From Actinomycetota bacterium (GTDB lineage: Bacteria; Actinomycetota; Acidimicrobiia; Acidimicrobiales; JAJPHD01): DNA of 56,040 nt. Numbering within the stretch: position 1 is the first letter of the stretch; every line of letters starts with the position of its first letter. The position numbers and the translations under genes were made by a program. Positions 38,818-52,731 of this stretch are shown here, one piece after another. The stretch is taken from contig JAJPHD010000005.1 of the NCBI GenBank assembly GCA_021325455.1, positions 1-56,040 on the forward strand. Reading direction: 5' to 3'. Under the pieces are notes generated by a model. The model was given only the letters and a program-made list of their open reading frames with translations, made no database searches and had not been told where the DNA came from.

Positions 38818-39750
38818 TCACGACGCCCCCGGCCGGTCCTCCGCCTCCGCCGCTCCGTGGCGAGCCAGCGGCTGGCCGTCCCAATCGGCCAGCGGGCTCC
38901 CGGTGAGGAGCTGGAAGGCGGTGGCATAGCGCTCGGAGCTGGCCCTCACCACCTCCTCGGGCAGGTGGGGAGGGGGGGGGCTCTTGTCCCACCCCGAGGC
39001 CTCCAGCCAGTCCCGGACGGGCTGCTTGTCGAACGACGGCGGGGTGCTGCCCGGCGCCCACCGGTCGGCGGGCCAGAACCGCGAGGAGTCCGGGGTCAGG
39101 ACCTCATCGCAGATGGCCAGCTCGCCGTCGATGAAGCCCAGCTCGAACTTCGTGTCGGCTATCAGTATCCCCCGCTCGGCGGCCCAGGCGGCGCCCCTCT
39201 CGTAGGCGGCCAGGGCCAGCTCCTCGGCCGCCCGGGCCGTCTTGGCCCCCACCAGCTCCGCCGCTTGCTCACGGCTGATGTTCTCGTCGTGGCCGGTGGT
39301 GGCCTTGGTCGAGGGGGTGAAGACGGGCTCGGGTAACCGGTCCGACTCCGAGAGGCCGGCCGGCAGGGGCGTGCCGTGCATGGTGCCGCTGGCCCGGTAC
39401 TCCTTCCAGGCCGAGCCGGACAGGTAGCCCCGCACGATGCACTCGATGGGCAGCATGTCGGCCCGCCGGACGAGCATGGCCCGGCCCGCCAGGTCATCGC
39501 CCAGCTCGGACGCCTCGGGGGGGAAGTCGCCGGGGGCGGTGCTCACCAGGTGGCTGGGGGCCAGGTCGGAGAGCAACCCCAGCCAGAAGGCCGTGAGCCC
39601 GGTGAGGACCTTGCCCTTGCCGGGCACCGGCTCGGGCAGCACCACGTCGAAGGCCGAGATCCGGTCCGAGGCCACCATCAGCAGGAGCTCAGGACCCGCC
39701 TCGTAGATGTCGCGCACCTTGCCCGAGTAGGTCAGTCTCAAGCCCATCAT
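38818..39750 (-). CDS. purC: SAICAR synthetase
   Basis: 310 residues, the long actinobacterial type. It has YSGKVRDIYEAG, VASDRISAFDVVLPEPVPGKG, PIECIVRGYLSGSAWKEY, GHDENIS and IADTKFELGF with DEVLTPDSSRFWP. It joins CAIR and aspartate. The start is ATG 39750 or the adjacent ATG 39747; GGAGGA precedes and the purB stop overlaps (ATGA), so purC is translated with purB. Confidence 0.95.
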   Translation of the reverse strand: MMGLRLTYSGKVRDIYEAGPELLLMVASDRISAFDVVLPEPVPGKGKVLTGLTAFWLGLLSDLAPSHLVSTAPGDFPPEASELGDDLAGRAMLVRRADMLPIECIVRGYLSGSAWKEYRASGTMHGTPLPAGLSESDRLPEPVFTPSTKATTGHDENISREQAAELVGAKTARAAEELALAAYERGAAWAAERGILIADTKFELGFIDGELAICDEVLTPDSSRFWPADRWAPGSTPPSFDKQPVRDWLEASGWDKSPPPPHLPEEVVRASSERYATAFQLLTGSPLADWDGQPLARHGAAEAEDRPGAS

Positions 39751-41060
39751 TCCTCCTCCGCTATCTGGTCCAAGGCGTCCACCGCCAGGTGGGCGTGGCG
39801 CAGCGCCCGCTCGAGGCTGAAGGCCTCCTCCAGCGCTCCCTCGGGCAGCACCACTTCCCGGTCCTCCTCCAGGACGGCCCGGAGGGGCCGCTTCTCCTCC
39901 CATGCCCTCCTGGCGTCCCTCTGCACGATCCGGTAGGCGCTGTCCCGGGGCAGGCCGGCGCCGACCAGGGCCAGCAGCACGGGCTGGGAGAAGACCAGCC
40001 CTCGGGAAGCCTCCAGGTTGGCGAGCATACGGTCGGGGTGCACCACCAGCCCCTCCACCAGGTCCGTGGCCTTCCGCAGGAGGTAGTAGGTGACCAGGCT
40101 GGCGTCGGGGAGCACCACCCGCTCCACCGATGAGTGGGAGATGTCCCGCTCGTGCCACAGGGCCACGTCCTCGAGGCCGGCGCTCAGGTACCCCCTCAGG
40201 AGGCGGGCCAGCCCGCACAGGCGCTCGGAGAGGACAGGGTTGCGCTTGTGGGGCATGGCCGAGGAGCCCTTGGCCCCCGAGCCGAACGGCTCCTCCACCT
40301 CGGCCACCTCGGTCCGCTGCAGATGACGGACCTCGGTGGCCAGCGTCTCCACGGTGGCCCCCGCCGAGGCACAGGCCCACAGGTACTCGGCGTGGCGGTC
40401 CCGGGCCACCACCTGGCTGGCGGGGACGGGCCGGAGGCCAAGGGCGGAGCAGACGTAGGACTCCACCGCCGGGTCGACCTCGGCATAGGTCCCGACGGCA
40501 CCGGACAGCTTGCCCACCGCCACCGCCTGGCGGGCGGCGCGCAGCCGGGCCCGGTCCCGGTCGGCCTGCAGGCACCACAGGGCCAGCTTGGAGCCGAAGG
40601 TGGTCGGCTCGGCGTGCATCCCGTGGGTCCGCCCCGCCATGGCCACCTCGGCCAGCTCCCGGGCCCGTCGCTTGAGCGCGCCCACCAGGGCGGAGGCGGC
40701 TCCGAAGAGGAGGTCGGCGGCGTCGGCCAGCGTGGCGCACAGGGCGGTGTCCACCACGTCGGAGGAGGTGAGCCCGTAGTGGACCCACCCGCCGGCGGGC
40801 GGCCCGATGGCAGCCTGCACCACGTCCACGAAGGCGGCCACGTCGTGGTTGGTCACGGCCTCCCGCTGGGCCACCGCCTCCACGAGGTCGGCGTCGACCT
40901 TGGGCGCGGCCCGCCGCACCTCGGCGGCGTCGGCCCCGGGCACCACCCCTATCCGGGCCCAGCCCTCCACGGCGAGGACCTCGACCTCCAGCCAGCGGCC
41001 CAGCCTGGCCTGGTCGGTGAAGAGGGCGGCCATCTCCGGCAGCGAGTAGCGAGGTATCAC
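39747..41060 (-). CDS. purB: Adenylosuccinate lyase
   Basis: 437 residues. It starts [13 protein letters not shown], with [25 protein letters not shown] and the family signature [15 protein letters not shown] carrying the flexible active-site loop. It releases fumarate from SAICAR and from adenylosuccinate. GTG 41060 is chosen by alignment to the family N-terminus; a longer frame (41264) overlaps purE and is rejected. Confidence 0.95.
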   Translation of the reverse strand: MIPRYSLPEMAALFTDQARLGRWLEVEVLAVEGWARIGVVPGADAAEVRRAAPKVDADLVEAVAQREAVTNHDVAAFVDVVQAAIGPPAGGWVHYGLTSSDVVDTALCATLADAADLLFGAASALVGALKRRARELAEVAMAGRTHGMHAEPTTFGSKLALWCLQADRDRARLRAARQAVAVGKLSGAVGTYAEVDPAVESYVCSALGLRPVPASQVVARDRHAEYLWACASAGATVETLATEVRHLQRTEVAEVEEPFGSGAKGSSAMPHKRNPVLSERLCGLARLLRGYLSAGLEDVALWHERDISHSSVERVVLPDASLVTYYLLRKATDLVEGLVVHPDRMLANLEASRGLVFSQPVLLALVGAGLPRDSAYRIVQRDARRAWEEKRPLRAVLEEDREVVLPEGALEEAFSLERALRHAHLAVDALDQIAEEE

Positions 41061-41100
41061 CGGCCACCCACCCCGACCACGACGGGCCCCTGGCCCCTGC

Positions 41101-41547
41101 TCACCGGGCGCCCGCGGCCCGGAACTCCTCCAGCTTGGAGGCCAGGTCCGGGTCCGACACGGCCATGATCTCCACCGCCAGCACGGCGGCATTGGCCGCC
41201 CCGTCCACGGCCACCGTCGCCACCGGGATGCCGCGGGGCATCTGCACCGTGCTGTACAGGGCATCCACCCCGGAGAGGGCGCTGCCGGAAAGGGGGACCC
41301 CGATCACGGGCAGGGTGGTATGGGCCGCCACCGCCCCGGCCAGGTGGGCCGCCATGCCCGCCCCGCAGATGAGGGCGCCGTAGCCGGCGTCCCTGGCCTC
41401 CCGGGCAAAGCGCGCCACGGCGTCGGGCGTCCGGTGGGCGGAGAGCACCTGCTCGTCAGCCTCGACACCGAAGCGCTCGAGCATCTCCACCGCCGGGCGC
41501 ATCCTCTGCGCGTCGCTGCCCGAGCCCATGATCACCCCGACCTTCAC
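41101..41547 (-). CDS. purE: N5-carboxyaminoimidazole ribonucleotide mutase
   Basis: 148 residues, class I Pur[50 protein letters not shown] and [13 protein letters not shown] are the conserved active-site loops. It interconverts N5-CAIR and CAIR. Class I enzymes need PurK, which is not in this window. Its GTG overlaps the purD stop (GTGA). Confidence 0.95.
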   Translation of the reverse strand: MKVGVIMGSGSDAQRMRPAVEMLERFGVEADEQVLSAHRTPDAVARFAREARDAGYGALICGAGMAAHLAGAVAAHTTLPVIGVPLSGSALSGVDALYSTVQMPRGIPVATVAVDGAANAAVLAVEIMAVSDPDLASKLEEFRAAGAR

Positions 41548-42797
41548 CTGACAGCCTCCCTTGCCGCCTCTTTCGCTATGTCACTCCGGAAGTGCAGCCC
41601 GCGCCAGTTGATGCGACTGGCCGCCCGGTAGGCCCTATCCCTGGCCACGCCCAGCGTGGGCCCCAGGGCCGTCACGTCCAGGACCCGGCCCCCGGCGGTG
41701 ACCAGGCGCCCCTCGACGTCCCAAGCGGTGCCGGCGTGCAGCACCTGCACCCCTTCTACCAGACCCGCCTCCTCCACGCCCGTTATGGGGTCACCCCGGC
41801 GGGGGGCGCCCGGGTAGCCGGCGGCGGCCAGCACCACCGTCACACAGGCCTGGTCGCTCCAGGCGGGCTCGGTCCGCAGGTGGCCGGCGGCGGCCTGGGC
41901 CAGGAGGTCGGCCAGGTCCACGCCGGGAACCAGCCGGGGCAGCACCACCTGGGCCTCGGGGTCCCCGAAGCGGACGTTGAACTCGACCACCTTGGGACCC
42001 GCGGCGGTGAGCATGAGGCCGGCGTAGAGGACCCCCCGGTAGTCGATGCCCCGCCGGCGCAGCTCGGCCAGGAGCGGCTCCACGGCCCGGTCCATCACCT
42101 CGTCCACCACGTCGGGGCCGGCCCCGGGGACGGGGGAGTAGGCCCCCATGCCGCCCGTGTTGGGGCCCGTGCCCCCCTCCCCCACCCGCTTGAAGTCCTG
42201 GGCGGGGACGAGGGGAAGCGCCCGCCGGCCGTCGCACAGCGCCAGCAGGGACAGCTCGGGCCCGGCCAGGCCCTCCTCCAGGACCACCCTCCGGCCGGCC
42301 CCGCCGAAGGCCTGCCCGCTCAGCTTGGCAGCGAGGTCAGCCTCCGCCTCCTCTAGCGAGTCCGTCACCAGCACGCCCTTGCCCGCGGCCAGCCCATCGG
42401 TCTTCACCACGTAGGGAGGAGGCTGGCTCCTCAGGTGGGCCAGGGCCGGCTCCAGCGCCTCGAAGGTGGCATGGCGGGCGGTGGGCACGCCCGCCGTGGC
42501 CAGCAGCTCCTTCATCCAGGCCTTGGACCCCTCGAGCCGGGCCCCGTCCGCCCCCGGCCCCAGCACCAGGCGCCCCCGGGCCCGCAGGCGGTCGGCCAGG
42601 CCGTCCACCAGAGGTGCCTCGGGGCCCACCACCACCAGGTCGGCGTCCACCTCCTCGGGTGGTCCCGGCACGCAGGCCGTGCCGGGGGCGCCGGCCATCC
42701 CGGGGTTGCCCGGGGTGACCAGGACCTCTGCCGACCGGGCCAGGGCCAGGGCCAGGGCGTGCTCCCGCCCTCCGGCCCCTACGACCAGGACCCTCAC
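41544..42797 (-). CDS. purD: Phosphoribosylamine-glycine ligase
   Basis: 417 residues, ATP-grasp enzyme. [56 protein letters not shown], and [16 protein letters not shown] with DLL are characteristic. It makes GAR from phosphoribosylamine, glycine and ATP. Starts at GTG 42797, overlapping the purA stop (GTGA). Confidence 0.96.
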   Translation of the reverse strand: MRVLVVGAGGREHALALALARSAEVLVTPGNPGMAGAPGTACVPGPPEEVDADLVVVGPEAPLVDGLADRLRARGRLVLGPGADGARLEGSKAWMKELLATAGVPTARHATFEALEPALAHLRSQPPPYVVKTDGLAAGKGVLVTDSLEEAEADLAAKLSGQAFGGAGRRVVLEEGLAGPELSLLALCDGRRALPLVPAQDFKRVGEGGTGPNTGGMGAYSPVPGAGPDVVDEVMDRAVEPLLAELRRRGIDYRGVLYAGLMLTAAGPKVVEFNVRFGDPEAQVVLPRLVPGVDLADLLAQAAAGHLRTEPAWSDQACVTVVLAAAGYPGAPRRGDPITGVEEAGLVEGVQVLHAGTAWDVEGRLVTAGGRVLDVTALGPTLGVARDRAYRAASRINWRGLHFRSDIAKEAAREAVR

Positions 42798-44080
42798 GCC
42801 GCCACGCGCACGTACTGGTCCCGCCCGGGGCCCACCCCCACCACGCTCACGGGCACGCCGGCCAGGTCGGCAAGCAGGTCCACGTAGTCCCGCGCCGCCC
42901 GGGGCAGGTCGCCCGGACTGGTCGCTCCCGAGAGGTCGGCCTGCCAGCCCGGGAGCTCCTCGTACACCGGGGTCACCCGGTGCAGCACCGACTGGTGGTA
43001 GGGCATGTGCTGGTACCGGCGGCCCTCCACCGGGTCGTCGTAGGCCACGCAGACCCGCAGGACGGGCAGGGTGTCGAGCACGTCCAGCTTGGTGAGCGCC
43101 AGCTCGGTGAGGGAGTTGAGGCGCACGGCGTGGCGCAGCATGACGGCATCGAACCAGCCCGGCCGGCGCCGGCGCCCGGTGTTGGTCCCGAACTCCCGGC
43201 CCCGCTCCACCAGCACGTCCGCCTCCTCGCCTCCGAGCTCGGTGGGGAAGGGGCCCGAGCCGACCCGGGTCACGTAGGCCTTGGCGATGCCGATGACGCT
43301 GGTGATGTCCCTCGGCCCCACGCCGGCTCCGGTGCACGCACCTCCGGCCACGGGGTTGGACGACGTCACGAAGGGATAGGTGCCGTGGTCGAGGTCGAGG
43401 AAGGTGGCCTGGGCCCCCTCCAGCAGCACGTTGCGGCCCGCCTCCAGGGCCTCGTGGACCAGCCCCACCGAGTCGGCCACCATGGGGGCCAACCGGGGAA
43501 GGTACTCGCCCAGGTAGCGCCCGGCGATCTCGTCGGCGGAGAGCGGGAGGCGGTTGTACACCTTGGCCAGCACCGCGTTCTTCTCCTTGAGGGCGGCATC
43601 GAGCTTCTGGCGGAAGATCTTCTCGTCCAACAGGTCCTGCACCCGCAGCCCCACCCGGGCCGCCTTGTCGGCGTAGGCGGGTCCGATGCCCCGCCGGGTG
43701 GTGCCCAGCTGGTTGCGCCCGAGGTAGCGCTCGGTCAGCCGGTCCAGCTCCCGGTGCCAGGGCATGATGAGGTGGGCGTTGCCGCTCACCCGCAGCCGGG
43801 AGCAGTCGATGCCCTTGGCCTCGAGGGAGTCGACCTCGGCCAGCAGCACCCCCGGGTCCACCACCACGCCGTTACCTATGACCGGCACCGTCCCCGGGTA
43901 CAGCACCCCGCTGGGGACCAGCTGCAGGGCGAAGGTCTCCCCCCCCACCACCACGGTGTGCCCGGCGTTGTGGCCCCCCTGGTAGCGGACCACGAGGGCC
44001 ATGTCCTTGGCGAGCAGGTCGGTGACCTTGCCCTTACCCTCGTCACCCCACTGGGTCCCGACGACGACCGTGGCGGGCAC
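42794..44080 (-). CDS. purA: Adenylosuccinate synthetase
   Basis: 428 residues. [18 protein letters not shown] (GTP-binding and catalytic Asp), [38 protein letters not shown], and [20 protein letters not shown] are diagnostic. It converts IMP and aspartate to adenylosuccinate with GTP. First gene of the purA-D-E-B-C-S-Q run, with TACACT 6 nt before its GTG. Confidence 0.97.
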   Translation of the reverse strand: MPATVVVGTQWGDEGKGKVTDLLAKDMALVVRYQGGHNAGHTVVVGGETFALQLVPSGVLYPGTVPVIGNGVVVDPGVLLAEVDSLEAKGIDCSRLRVSGNAHLIMPWHRELDRLTERYLGRNQLGTTRRGIGPAYADKAARVGLRVQDLLDEKIFRQKLDAALKEKNAVLAKVYNRLPLSADEIAGRYLGEYLPRLAPMVADSVGLVHEALEAGRNVLLEGAQATFLDLDHGTYPFVTSSNPVAGGACTGAGVGPRDITSVIGIAKAYVTRVGSGPFPTELGGEEADVLVERGREFGTNTGRRRRPGWFDAVMLRHAVRLNSLTELALTKLDVLDTLPVLRVCVAYDDPVEGRRYQHMPYHQSVLHRVTPVYEELPGWQADLSGATSPGDLPRAARDYVDLLADLAGVPVSVVGVGPGRDQYVRVAA

Positions 44081-44086
44081 GCCGGG

Positions 44087-44092
44087 AGTGTA
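44087..44092 (-). promoter_or_regulatory. -10 hexamer of purA and the downstream pur run
   Basis: TACACT on the minus strand, 6 nt before GTG 44080. Confidence 0.55.
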
Positions 44093-44128
44093 CTCCGGGC
44101 CGGGGGCCGAGCCCCGGCCCGGCGGGTC

Positions 44129-46621
<2,493 letters not shown>

Positions 46622-46650
46622 GCGGTCCACCTCGTTCTACGATCAATAAA

Positions 46651-46671
46651 CTTGACATGAATGTTAGCAAG
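46651..46671. promoter_or_regulatory. HAIR-like operator (HspR site) before clpB
   Basis: CTTGACA, 7-nt spacer, TAGCAAG, matching the HspR consensus CTTGAGT-N7-ACTCAAG at the CTTG/CAAG ends with exact spacing. It lies 30-50 bp upstream of the clpB start in an AT-rich island. Confidence 0.65.
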
Positions 46672-46849
46672 TTCAGGACCGGCCCTATTCCCTTCCTGCC
46701 GGACAACCCGAGCCTCACCCCAGTGTGACCGCCTCCGTACCGGGGCGCTGATCGTCCTCTCACCCCGCCCGGCGGGCCCCCGGTGGCACGGGAGGGTGTG
46801 AAGGGGAGGGCCTCCCCAACCCCCTGAGCCCCGGCGCAGGCAGGAGGGG

Positions 46850-47797
46850 CTAGGAGAGCCTGGCTCCCCAGCTGGTGGTAACCGTCTGGCCCGGCTCCAG
46901 GCGGATGACCCCCTCACCGCTCTGGAAGGCGTTGGGCGGGCAGGTCATGGGCTCACATCCGAGGCCGAGCCGGCGGCGCTCCGGCGCCAGGGTGTCGCCG
47001 GTGTAGATCTCGATGATCGGGAAGCTGGAGTCCACCCAGATCTCGGCCCGCCGCCCGTCCGTCCCCGTGAGGCGGGCCCAGGCCCGGCCCTCCCCGTCCC
47101 GGGCCAGGTCCGTGAAGGCGAAGTCCACCTGCTGGCCACCCAGCTGGCGGCCCCGGCGGAAGTCGAAGGCGGTGCCCTCGACCGGCTCCGTCCCCGTGGG
47201 GAGCTGGCGGACGTCATCGGTGACTATCCGGGTGGAGGCGTCCAGCTCCAAGGTGGCGTCGTCGATGTGCCCCTGCCCCGGGGAGAGGTAGGGATGCTGG
47301 CCGCAGCCGTAGGGACAGGCCTGCCTGCCCCGGTTGGTGGCCGTGGTGCGCACCGTGAGCCCGTCCTCCCCGAGGGAGTAGCTGACCGCCACCTCCAGGG
47401 TGAAGGGCCACCCCTGCAGGGGGTAGAGGGTCGTGCCCATGACCACGCTGGACTCGCCCTCGTCCAGGACCAGCCACGGCCTCCAGCGCAGGAAGCCGTG
47501 GATGGCATTGTGCTTGTCGGGCTCGGTGATGGCCACCTGGTAGTCGGTCCCCTCGAAGGAGTACCGCCCGTCGGCCAGCCGGTTGGGCCAGGGGATGAGC
47601 GGGGTCCCGTGAGCCCCGTCGCACATGGCATCCAGGGGGTAGGGGTCGAGGACGTTGCGGTCCCCCACCCGGTACTCACGTACCCCTCCTCCGACCTCCA
47701 CCACGGTGGCGCGCTGGTCCCCGAAGGAGAGCTGGACCTGGCGGCCCGAGGGCGGCCACCCCTCCCCGCCGGGACCGGTCACCGCCGGCCCCGCCAC
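46850..47797 (-). CDS. galM: Aldose 1-epimerase family protein
   Basis: 315 residues. YRVGDRNVLDPYP, PLIPWPNRLADGRYSFEG, the catalytic His in NAIHGFLRW, CGQHPYLSPG (second His), and late IEIYTGDTL are the mutarotase family motifs. It interconverts alpha and beta anomers of hexoses or handles sugar phosphates. It overlaps the hspR end by 19 bp, so it is transcribed as the tail of the heat-shock operon, an unusual partner. Confidence 0.85.
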   Translation of the reverse strand: MAGPAVTGPGGEGWPPSGRQVQLSFGDQRATVVEVGGGVREYRVGDRNVLDPYPLDAMCDGAHGTPLIPWPNRLADGRYSFEGTDYQVAITEPDKHNAIHGFLRWRPWLVLDEGESSVVMGTTLYPLQGWPFTLEVAVSYSLGEDGLTVRTTATNRGRQACPYGCGQHPYLSPGQGHIDDATLELDASTRIVTDDVRQLPTGTEPVEGTAFDFRRGRQLGGQQVDFAFTDLARDGEGRAWARLTGTDGRRAEIWVDSSFPIIEIYTGDTLAPERRRLGLGCEPMTCPPNAFQSGEGVIRLEPGQTVTTSWGARLS

Positions 47798-48165
47798 AGC
47801 ACGGGCGCCTGGCTCACCGGTACCAGCTCCCGGCGGTAGAGGCGGTGGGTGCTCTCGACCGCCTCTCTGGCCTCCCGCCGGGCCTCGGCCAGCTCGGCCC
47901 GCAGCCGCTCCACCTCGTCCTCGAGCTCCATGACCCGCTTCACCCCCTCGAGGTTAAGCCCTGCCGCCGTCAGGTCCTGAATCCGGCGCAGGCGCTCGAT
48001 GTCCTCGTCGCTGTAGCGGCGGCTCCCCCCACCGGTCCGGGCCGGGTCAACCAGCCCCCTCCTCTCGTAGATGCGCAGGGTCTGGGGGTGCACCCCGGCC
48101 AGCTCGGCTGCCACTGATATCACGTAGACGGCCCGGGTGTGCCGGGGCCGGCGGGCCGCCTTCAC
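47779..48165 (-). CDS. hspR: HspR heat-shock repressor (MerR family)
   Basis: 128 residues. The MerR winged helix starts VYVISVAAELAGVHPQTLRIYERRGLV, with RYSDEDIERLRRIQDL, followed by a coiled coil (MELEDEVERLRAELAEARRE). HspR binds HAIR inverted repeats and represses dnaK and clpB until DnaK, its co-repressor, is titrated by unfolded proteins. Matching sites lie before dnaK and clpB here. Its GTG overlaps the dnaJ stop (GTGA). Confidence 0.95.
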   Translation of the reverse strand: MKAARRPRHTRAVYVISVAAELAGVHPQTLRIYERRGLVDPARTGGGSRRYSDEDIERLRRIQDLTAAGLNLEGVKRVMELEDEVERLRAELAEARREAREAVESTHRLYRRELVPVSQAPVLWRGRR

Positions 48166-49310
48166 GCGCTACGCCCCCGGGGCGGCGACTCGTTGAGCGT
48201 CCCGGCCAGGGCCTCCACGGCCTGACGCTGGGCGTCGTTCAGTTTGGTCGGCACGGTCACCTCCACCGTGACCAGCAGGTCCCCGGGGCCCTTGGCCCGG
48301 CCATTGCCGGAGGGGACCCCATGGCCCCGGACCCGGAAGGTCCGGCCCGAGGGCGTGCCGGGGGGAATGCGCACCGTGACCGGCTCGTGCAAGGTGGGGA
48401 CGGTGATGGTGGCACCCAGGGCCGCCTCGGGGAAGCTGACCGGGACCACCACGGTGAGGTCCCGGCCCCGGCGACCGAACACCGGGTGGGGCCCCACCCG
48501 TACCAACACGAAGAGGTCACCGGGGGGACCGCCGTTGCGCCCCGCCCCACCCCTGGCCTTGAGCCTGATCCGCTGCCCGTCCTCCACCCCGGGAGGTATG
48601 CGCACCCTCACCTGGCGGGCCCGGCGCTCCACGCCGCTGCCCCGGCACGTGGGGCAGGGCTTCTCCACGATCAACCCCCGCCCCCCGCACTGGGGACAAG
48701 GCATGCTGAAGGAGAACAGGCCCTGGTTGTCGTCGACGACCCCGCGGCCGTTGCAGTTGGGGCAGATGCTGGGCGAGGTGCCCGGGGCGGCACCCGTGCC
48801 GCCGCAGGTGCTGCAGCTGGCGTCGCTGGTCACGTTCACCGTGGTGGTGACGCCCTCCACGGCCTCCTCGAAGGAGAGGTGGAGCTCGGCCTCCAGGTCG
48901 GCCCCCCGCTGGGGCCCGGAGGCGGCCCGACCGCTCGGGCCTCCCCGGCCGCGGTTGAAGATCCCGCCCAGCAGGTCGCCCAGGTCGTCCACCCGGAAGC
49001 TGAACCCTCCCGGCCCCCCAGCCGCCCCGCCGGCCCCGCCCCCGAAGGGCCCTCCCCCGCCGCCGAGGCGGGCCCCGATGGGGCCCATGGCCCGGACCTC
49101 GTCGTACTCCTTGCGCTTGGCCGCATCCCCGAGCACGTCGTAGGCGGCTGAGATCTCCTTGAACCGCTCCTCTGAGCCCGGGTGGGCATCGGGGTGGTAC
49201 TGCTTGGCCAGCTTCCGGTAGGCCCGGGTTATCTCCTTCTCAGAGGCCGTCTTGGGCACCCCGAGCACGGCGTAATAGTCCTTCTCGAACCACTCCCTCT
49301 GGGGAGCCAC
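48162..49310 (-). CDS. dnaJ: DnaJ co-chaperone
   Basis: 382 residues. J domain about 10-75 with HPD in KQYHPDAHPG; Gly/Phe-rich region (GGGGGPFGGGAGG); four zinc motifs CSTCGGTG, CPNCNGRG, CPQCGGRG, CPTCRGSG; C-terminal substrate domains to SPPRGRSA. It stimulates the DnaK ATPase and delivers substrates. GAGGAGGG precedes the GTG; it lies 12 nt after grpE. The DNA is full of short GGC/GGG runs that encode the Gly-rich linker. Confidence 0.97.
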   Translation of the reverse strand: MAPQREWFEKDYYAVLGVPKTASEKEITRAYRKLAKQYHPDAHPGSEERFKEISAAYDVLGDAAKRKEYDEVRAMGPIGARLGGGGGPFGGGAGGAAGGPGGFSFRVDDLGDLLGGIFNRGRGGPSGRAASGPQRGADLEAELHLSFEEAVEGVTTTVNVTSDASCSTCGGTGAAPGTSPSICPNCNGRGVVDDNQGLFSFSMPCPQCGGRGLIVEKPCPTCRGSGVERRARQVRVRIPPGVEDGQRIRLKARGGAGRNGGPPGDLFVLVRVGPHPVFGRRGRDLTVVVPVSFPEAALGATITVPTLHEPVTVRIPPGTPSGRTFRVRGHGVPSGNGRAKGPGDLLVTVEVTVPTKLNDAQRQAVEALAGTLNESPPRGRSA

Positions 49311-49322
49311 CCGTGCCCTCCT

Positions 49323-50044
49323 CTAACCCTTCACCTTGACCATGGCCGGCCTCAGCACCCGGCCCCTCCAGCGGTAACCGGCCCGCAGGACCTCGGTCAC
49401 CTCTGGCGTGCCCCCCTCCCCTCCCGGCTCGTGCATGACCGCATCGTGCTCCTTCGGGTCGAAGGGCTGGCCCTGGGGGTCGATCCGCTCCAGCCCCTCC
49501 TTGGTGAGAACCTCGGTCAGCGCACCCGACACCTGGGCCAGGGCCCCGGCCTCGGCCGCCCCTGGGCTGGGCGTCCCCGCCACCTCCCCCTCCCCTTCCT
49601 CCGTCCTGCCGTCGGAAGGCGAGTAGGTGGGCGCCGACACGTGGGCCAGAGCCAGGTCAACCGTGTCCAGCACCGGCAGGAGCTTGAGCACCAGGCCTTC
49701 GGCCGCCCGGTCCACCTGGTCAGCCTGCTGCTTCACGACCCGCTTGCGGTAGTTCTCGAAGTCGGCCTGGAGCCGGCGCAGGGCGTCGAGGTACTCGTCG
49801 CGCTCGGCGGCGGCAGCCGCCGCCGGGTCGGGCGCCTCCTGCACCTCTTGGGCTGCTTCTGCGGCTGCCTCCTCGGCTGGCCCCTCTCCAGGCGGCGCCT
49901 CTCCGGACGGCACCTCGGGAGGAGCTTCGGAGCCCTCCTCTGGCATCGCCCCGGCGGCGACGTCGGGCGGCGTTCCACCGCCGCCCGACGCCGGCTCCTC
50001 GAACGGGGCGTCCGCAGGTGTCGAGCGATCCTGGCGAGAGCCGC

Positions 50045-50048
<4 letters not shown>
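49323..50048 (-). CDS. grpE: GrpE nucleotide-exchange factor
   Basis: 241 residues, long for GrpE because of an N-terminal Ala/Pro/Glu-rich tail (about 1-80) with repeated E-A-P-P units. The coiled coil starts [23 protein letters not shown], then [12 protein letters not shown], and the beta domain ends [23 protein letters not shown]. It exchanges nucleotide on DnaK. Start GTG 50048 overlaps the dnaK stop (GTGA). Confidence 0.96.
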
Positions 50049-51913
<1,865 letters not shown>

Positions 51914-51954
51914 TAGTGGGTGCCTCCATTGCTATCGTGGTTCTGTCGTTGGTC

Positions 51955-51960
51955 AGTATA
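51955..51960 (-). promoter_or_regulatory. -10 hexamer of dnaK
   Basis: TATACT on the minus strand about 41 nt before the ATG, giving a leader of roughly 35 nt with a GGAGG ribosome site. Confidence 0.6.
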
Positions 51961-51966
51961 GCGAAA

Positions 51967-51987
51967 CATGAGCGTCGTCCGCTCAAT
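51967..51987. promoter_or_regulatory. HAIR-like operator before dnaK
   Basis: CATGAGC, 7-nt spacer, GCTCAAT: an inverted repeat with the HAIR spacing and a GAGC/GCTC core, placed just upstream of the -10 hexamer, where bound HspR would block initiation. Confidence 0.6.
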
Positions 51988-52027
51988 TCCCATTCTCGCT
52001 CACGATAGCTGGCCTCCTCTCCCCCGC

Positions 52028-52033
52028 TAGCCT
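52028..52033 (+). promoter_or_regulatory. -10 hexamer of gpmA
   Basis: TAGCCT, 8 nt before GTG 52042. Confidence 0.5.
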
Positions 52034-52041
52034 TACCCGGC

Positions 52042-52731
52042 GTGCCCACCCTGATCCTCCTCCGCCACGGGCAGAGCCCCTGGAACGCCGCCAAGCGCTT
52101 CACCGGGTGGACCGACGTGGGCCTCACCGAGGCCGGGGAGGCGGAGGCCCGCTCGGCCGGGCAGGCCCTGGCCCACTCCGGGGTCGATGCCGACGTGGTG
52201 CACACCTCCCTCCTGGTGCGGGCCATCGCCACCGCCGAGCTGGCCCTGGGCCAGGCGGGGCGCTCCTGGATACCGGTTCGCCGCCATTGGCGGCTGAACG
52301 AGCGCCACTACGGCGCTCTCCAGGGTGCCACCCACGCCGAGATGGAGGAGCTGCACGGGGCAGAGCAGGTCCACCTCTGGCGGCGCAGCTACGAGGTCCG
52401 CCCCCCCTTGCTGGCCTGGGACGACGAGCGCCACCCCCGTTTCGACCCGCGCTATGCCCGCCTGGCCCCCGACCTGCTGCCGGCGGGGGAGTGCCTGGCC
52501 GACGTGGTGAGCCGCCTCCTCCCCTACTGGTACGACGCCCTGGTCCCCGACCTCCGCCTGGGCCTGGTCGTGCTGGTGGTGGCCCACGGCAACAGCCTGC
52601 GGGCCCTCGTCAAGCACCTGGAGGCCATCCCCGACGAGGACATCCCGGGCCTGGAGATCCCCACCGGGGTCCCCATCCGCTACGAGCTGGATGAATCGCT
52701 GGCGGTGAAGGACAAGCTGGAGGTGGCTTAG
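52042..52731 (+). CDS. gpmA: 2,3-bisphosphoglycerate-dependent phosphoglycerate mutase
   Basis: 229 residues. [12 protein letters not shown] (phospho-His), [32 protein letters not shown] and [16 protein letters not shown] are diagnostic of the cofactor-dependent enzyme. It interconverts 3- and 2-phosphoglycerate in glycolysis. Divergent from dnaK; the stop overlaps the end of the convergent Fe-S protein gene by 4 nt. Confidence 0.95.
   Translation: MPTLILLRHGQSPWNAAKRFTGWTDVGLTEAGEAEARSAGQALAHSGVDADVVHTSLLVRAIATAELALGQAGRSWIPVRRHWRLNERHYGALQGATHAEMEELHGAEQVHLWRRSYEVRPPLLAWDDERHPRFDPRYARLAPDLLPAGECLADVVSRLLPYWYDALVPDLRLGLVVLVVAHGNSLRALVKHLEAIPDEDIPGLEIPTGVPIRYELDESLAVKDKLEVA

Larger units (their letters stand above)
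51931..52009. repeat. 9-bp inverted repeat flanking the dnaK promoter
   Basis: GCTATCGTG at 51931-51939 and CACGATAGC at 52001-52009, a perfect inverted pair 61 bp apart with the -10 hexamer and HAIR site between them. Confidence 0.75.

Noticed and set aside
51914-52041. CIRCE element (HrcA site) before dnaK
   Set aside because: No TTAGCACTC-N9-GAGTGCTAA-like sequence; the repeat present fits HAIR spacing instead.
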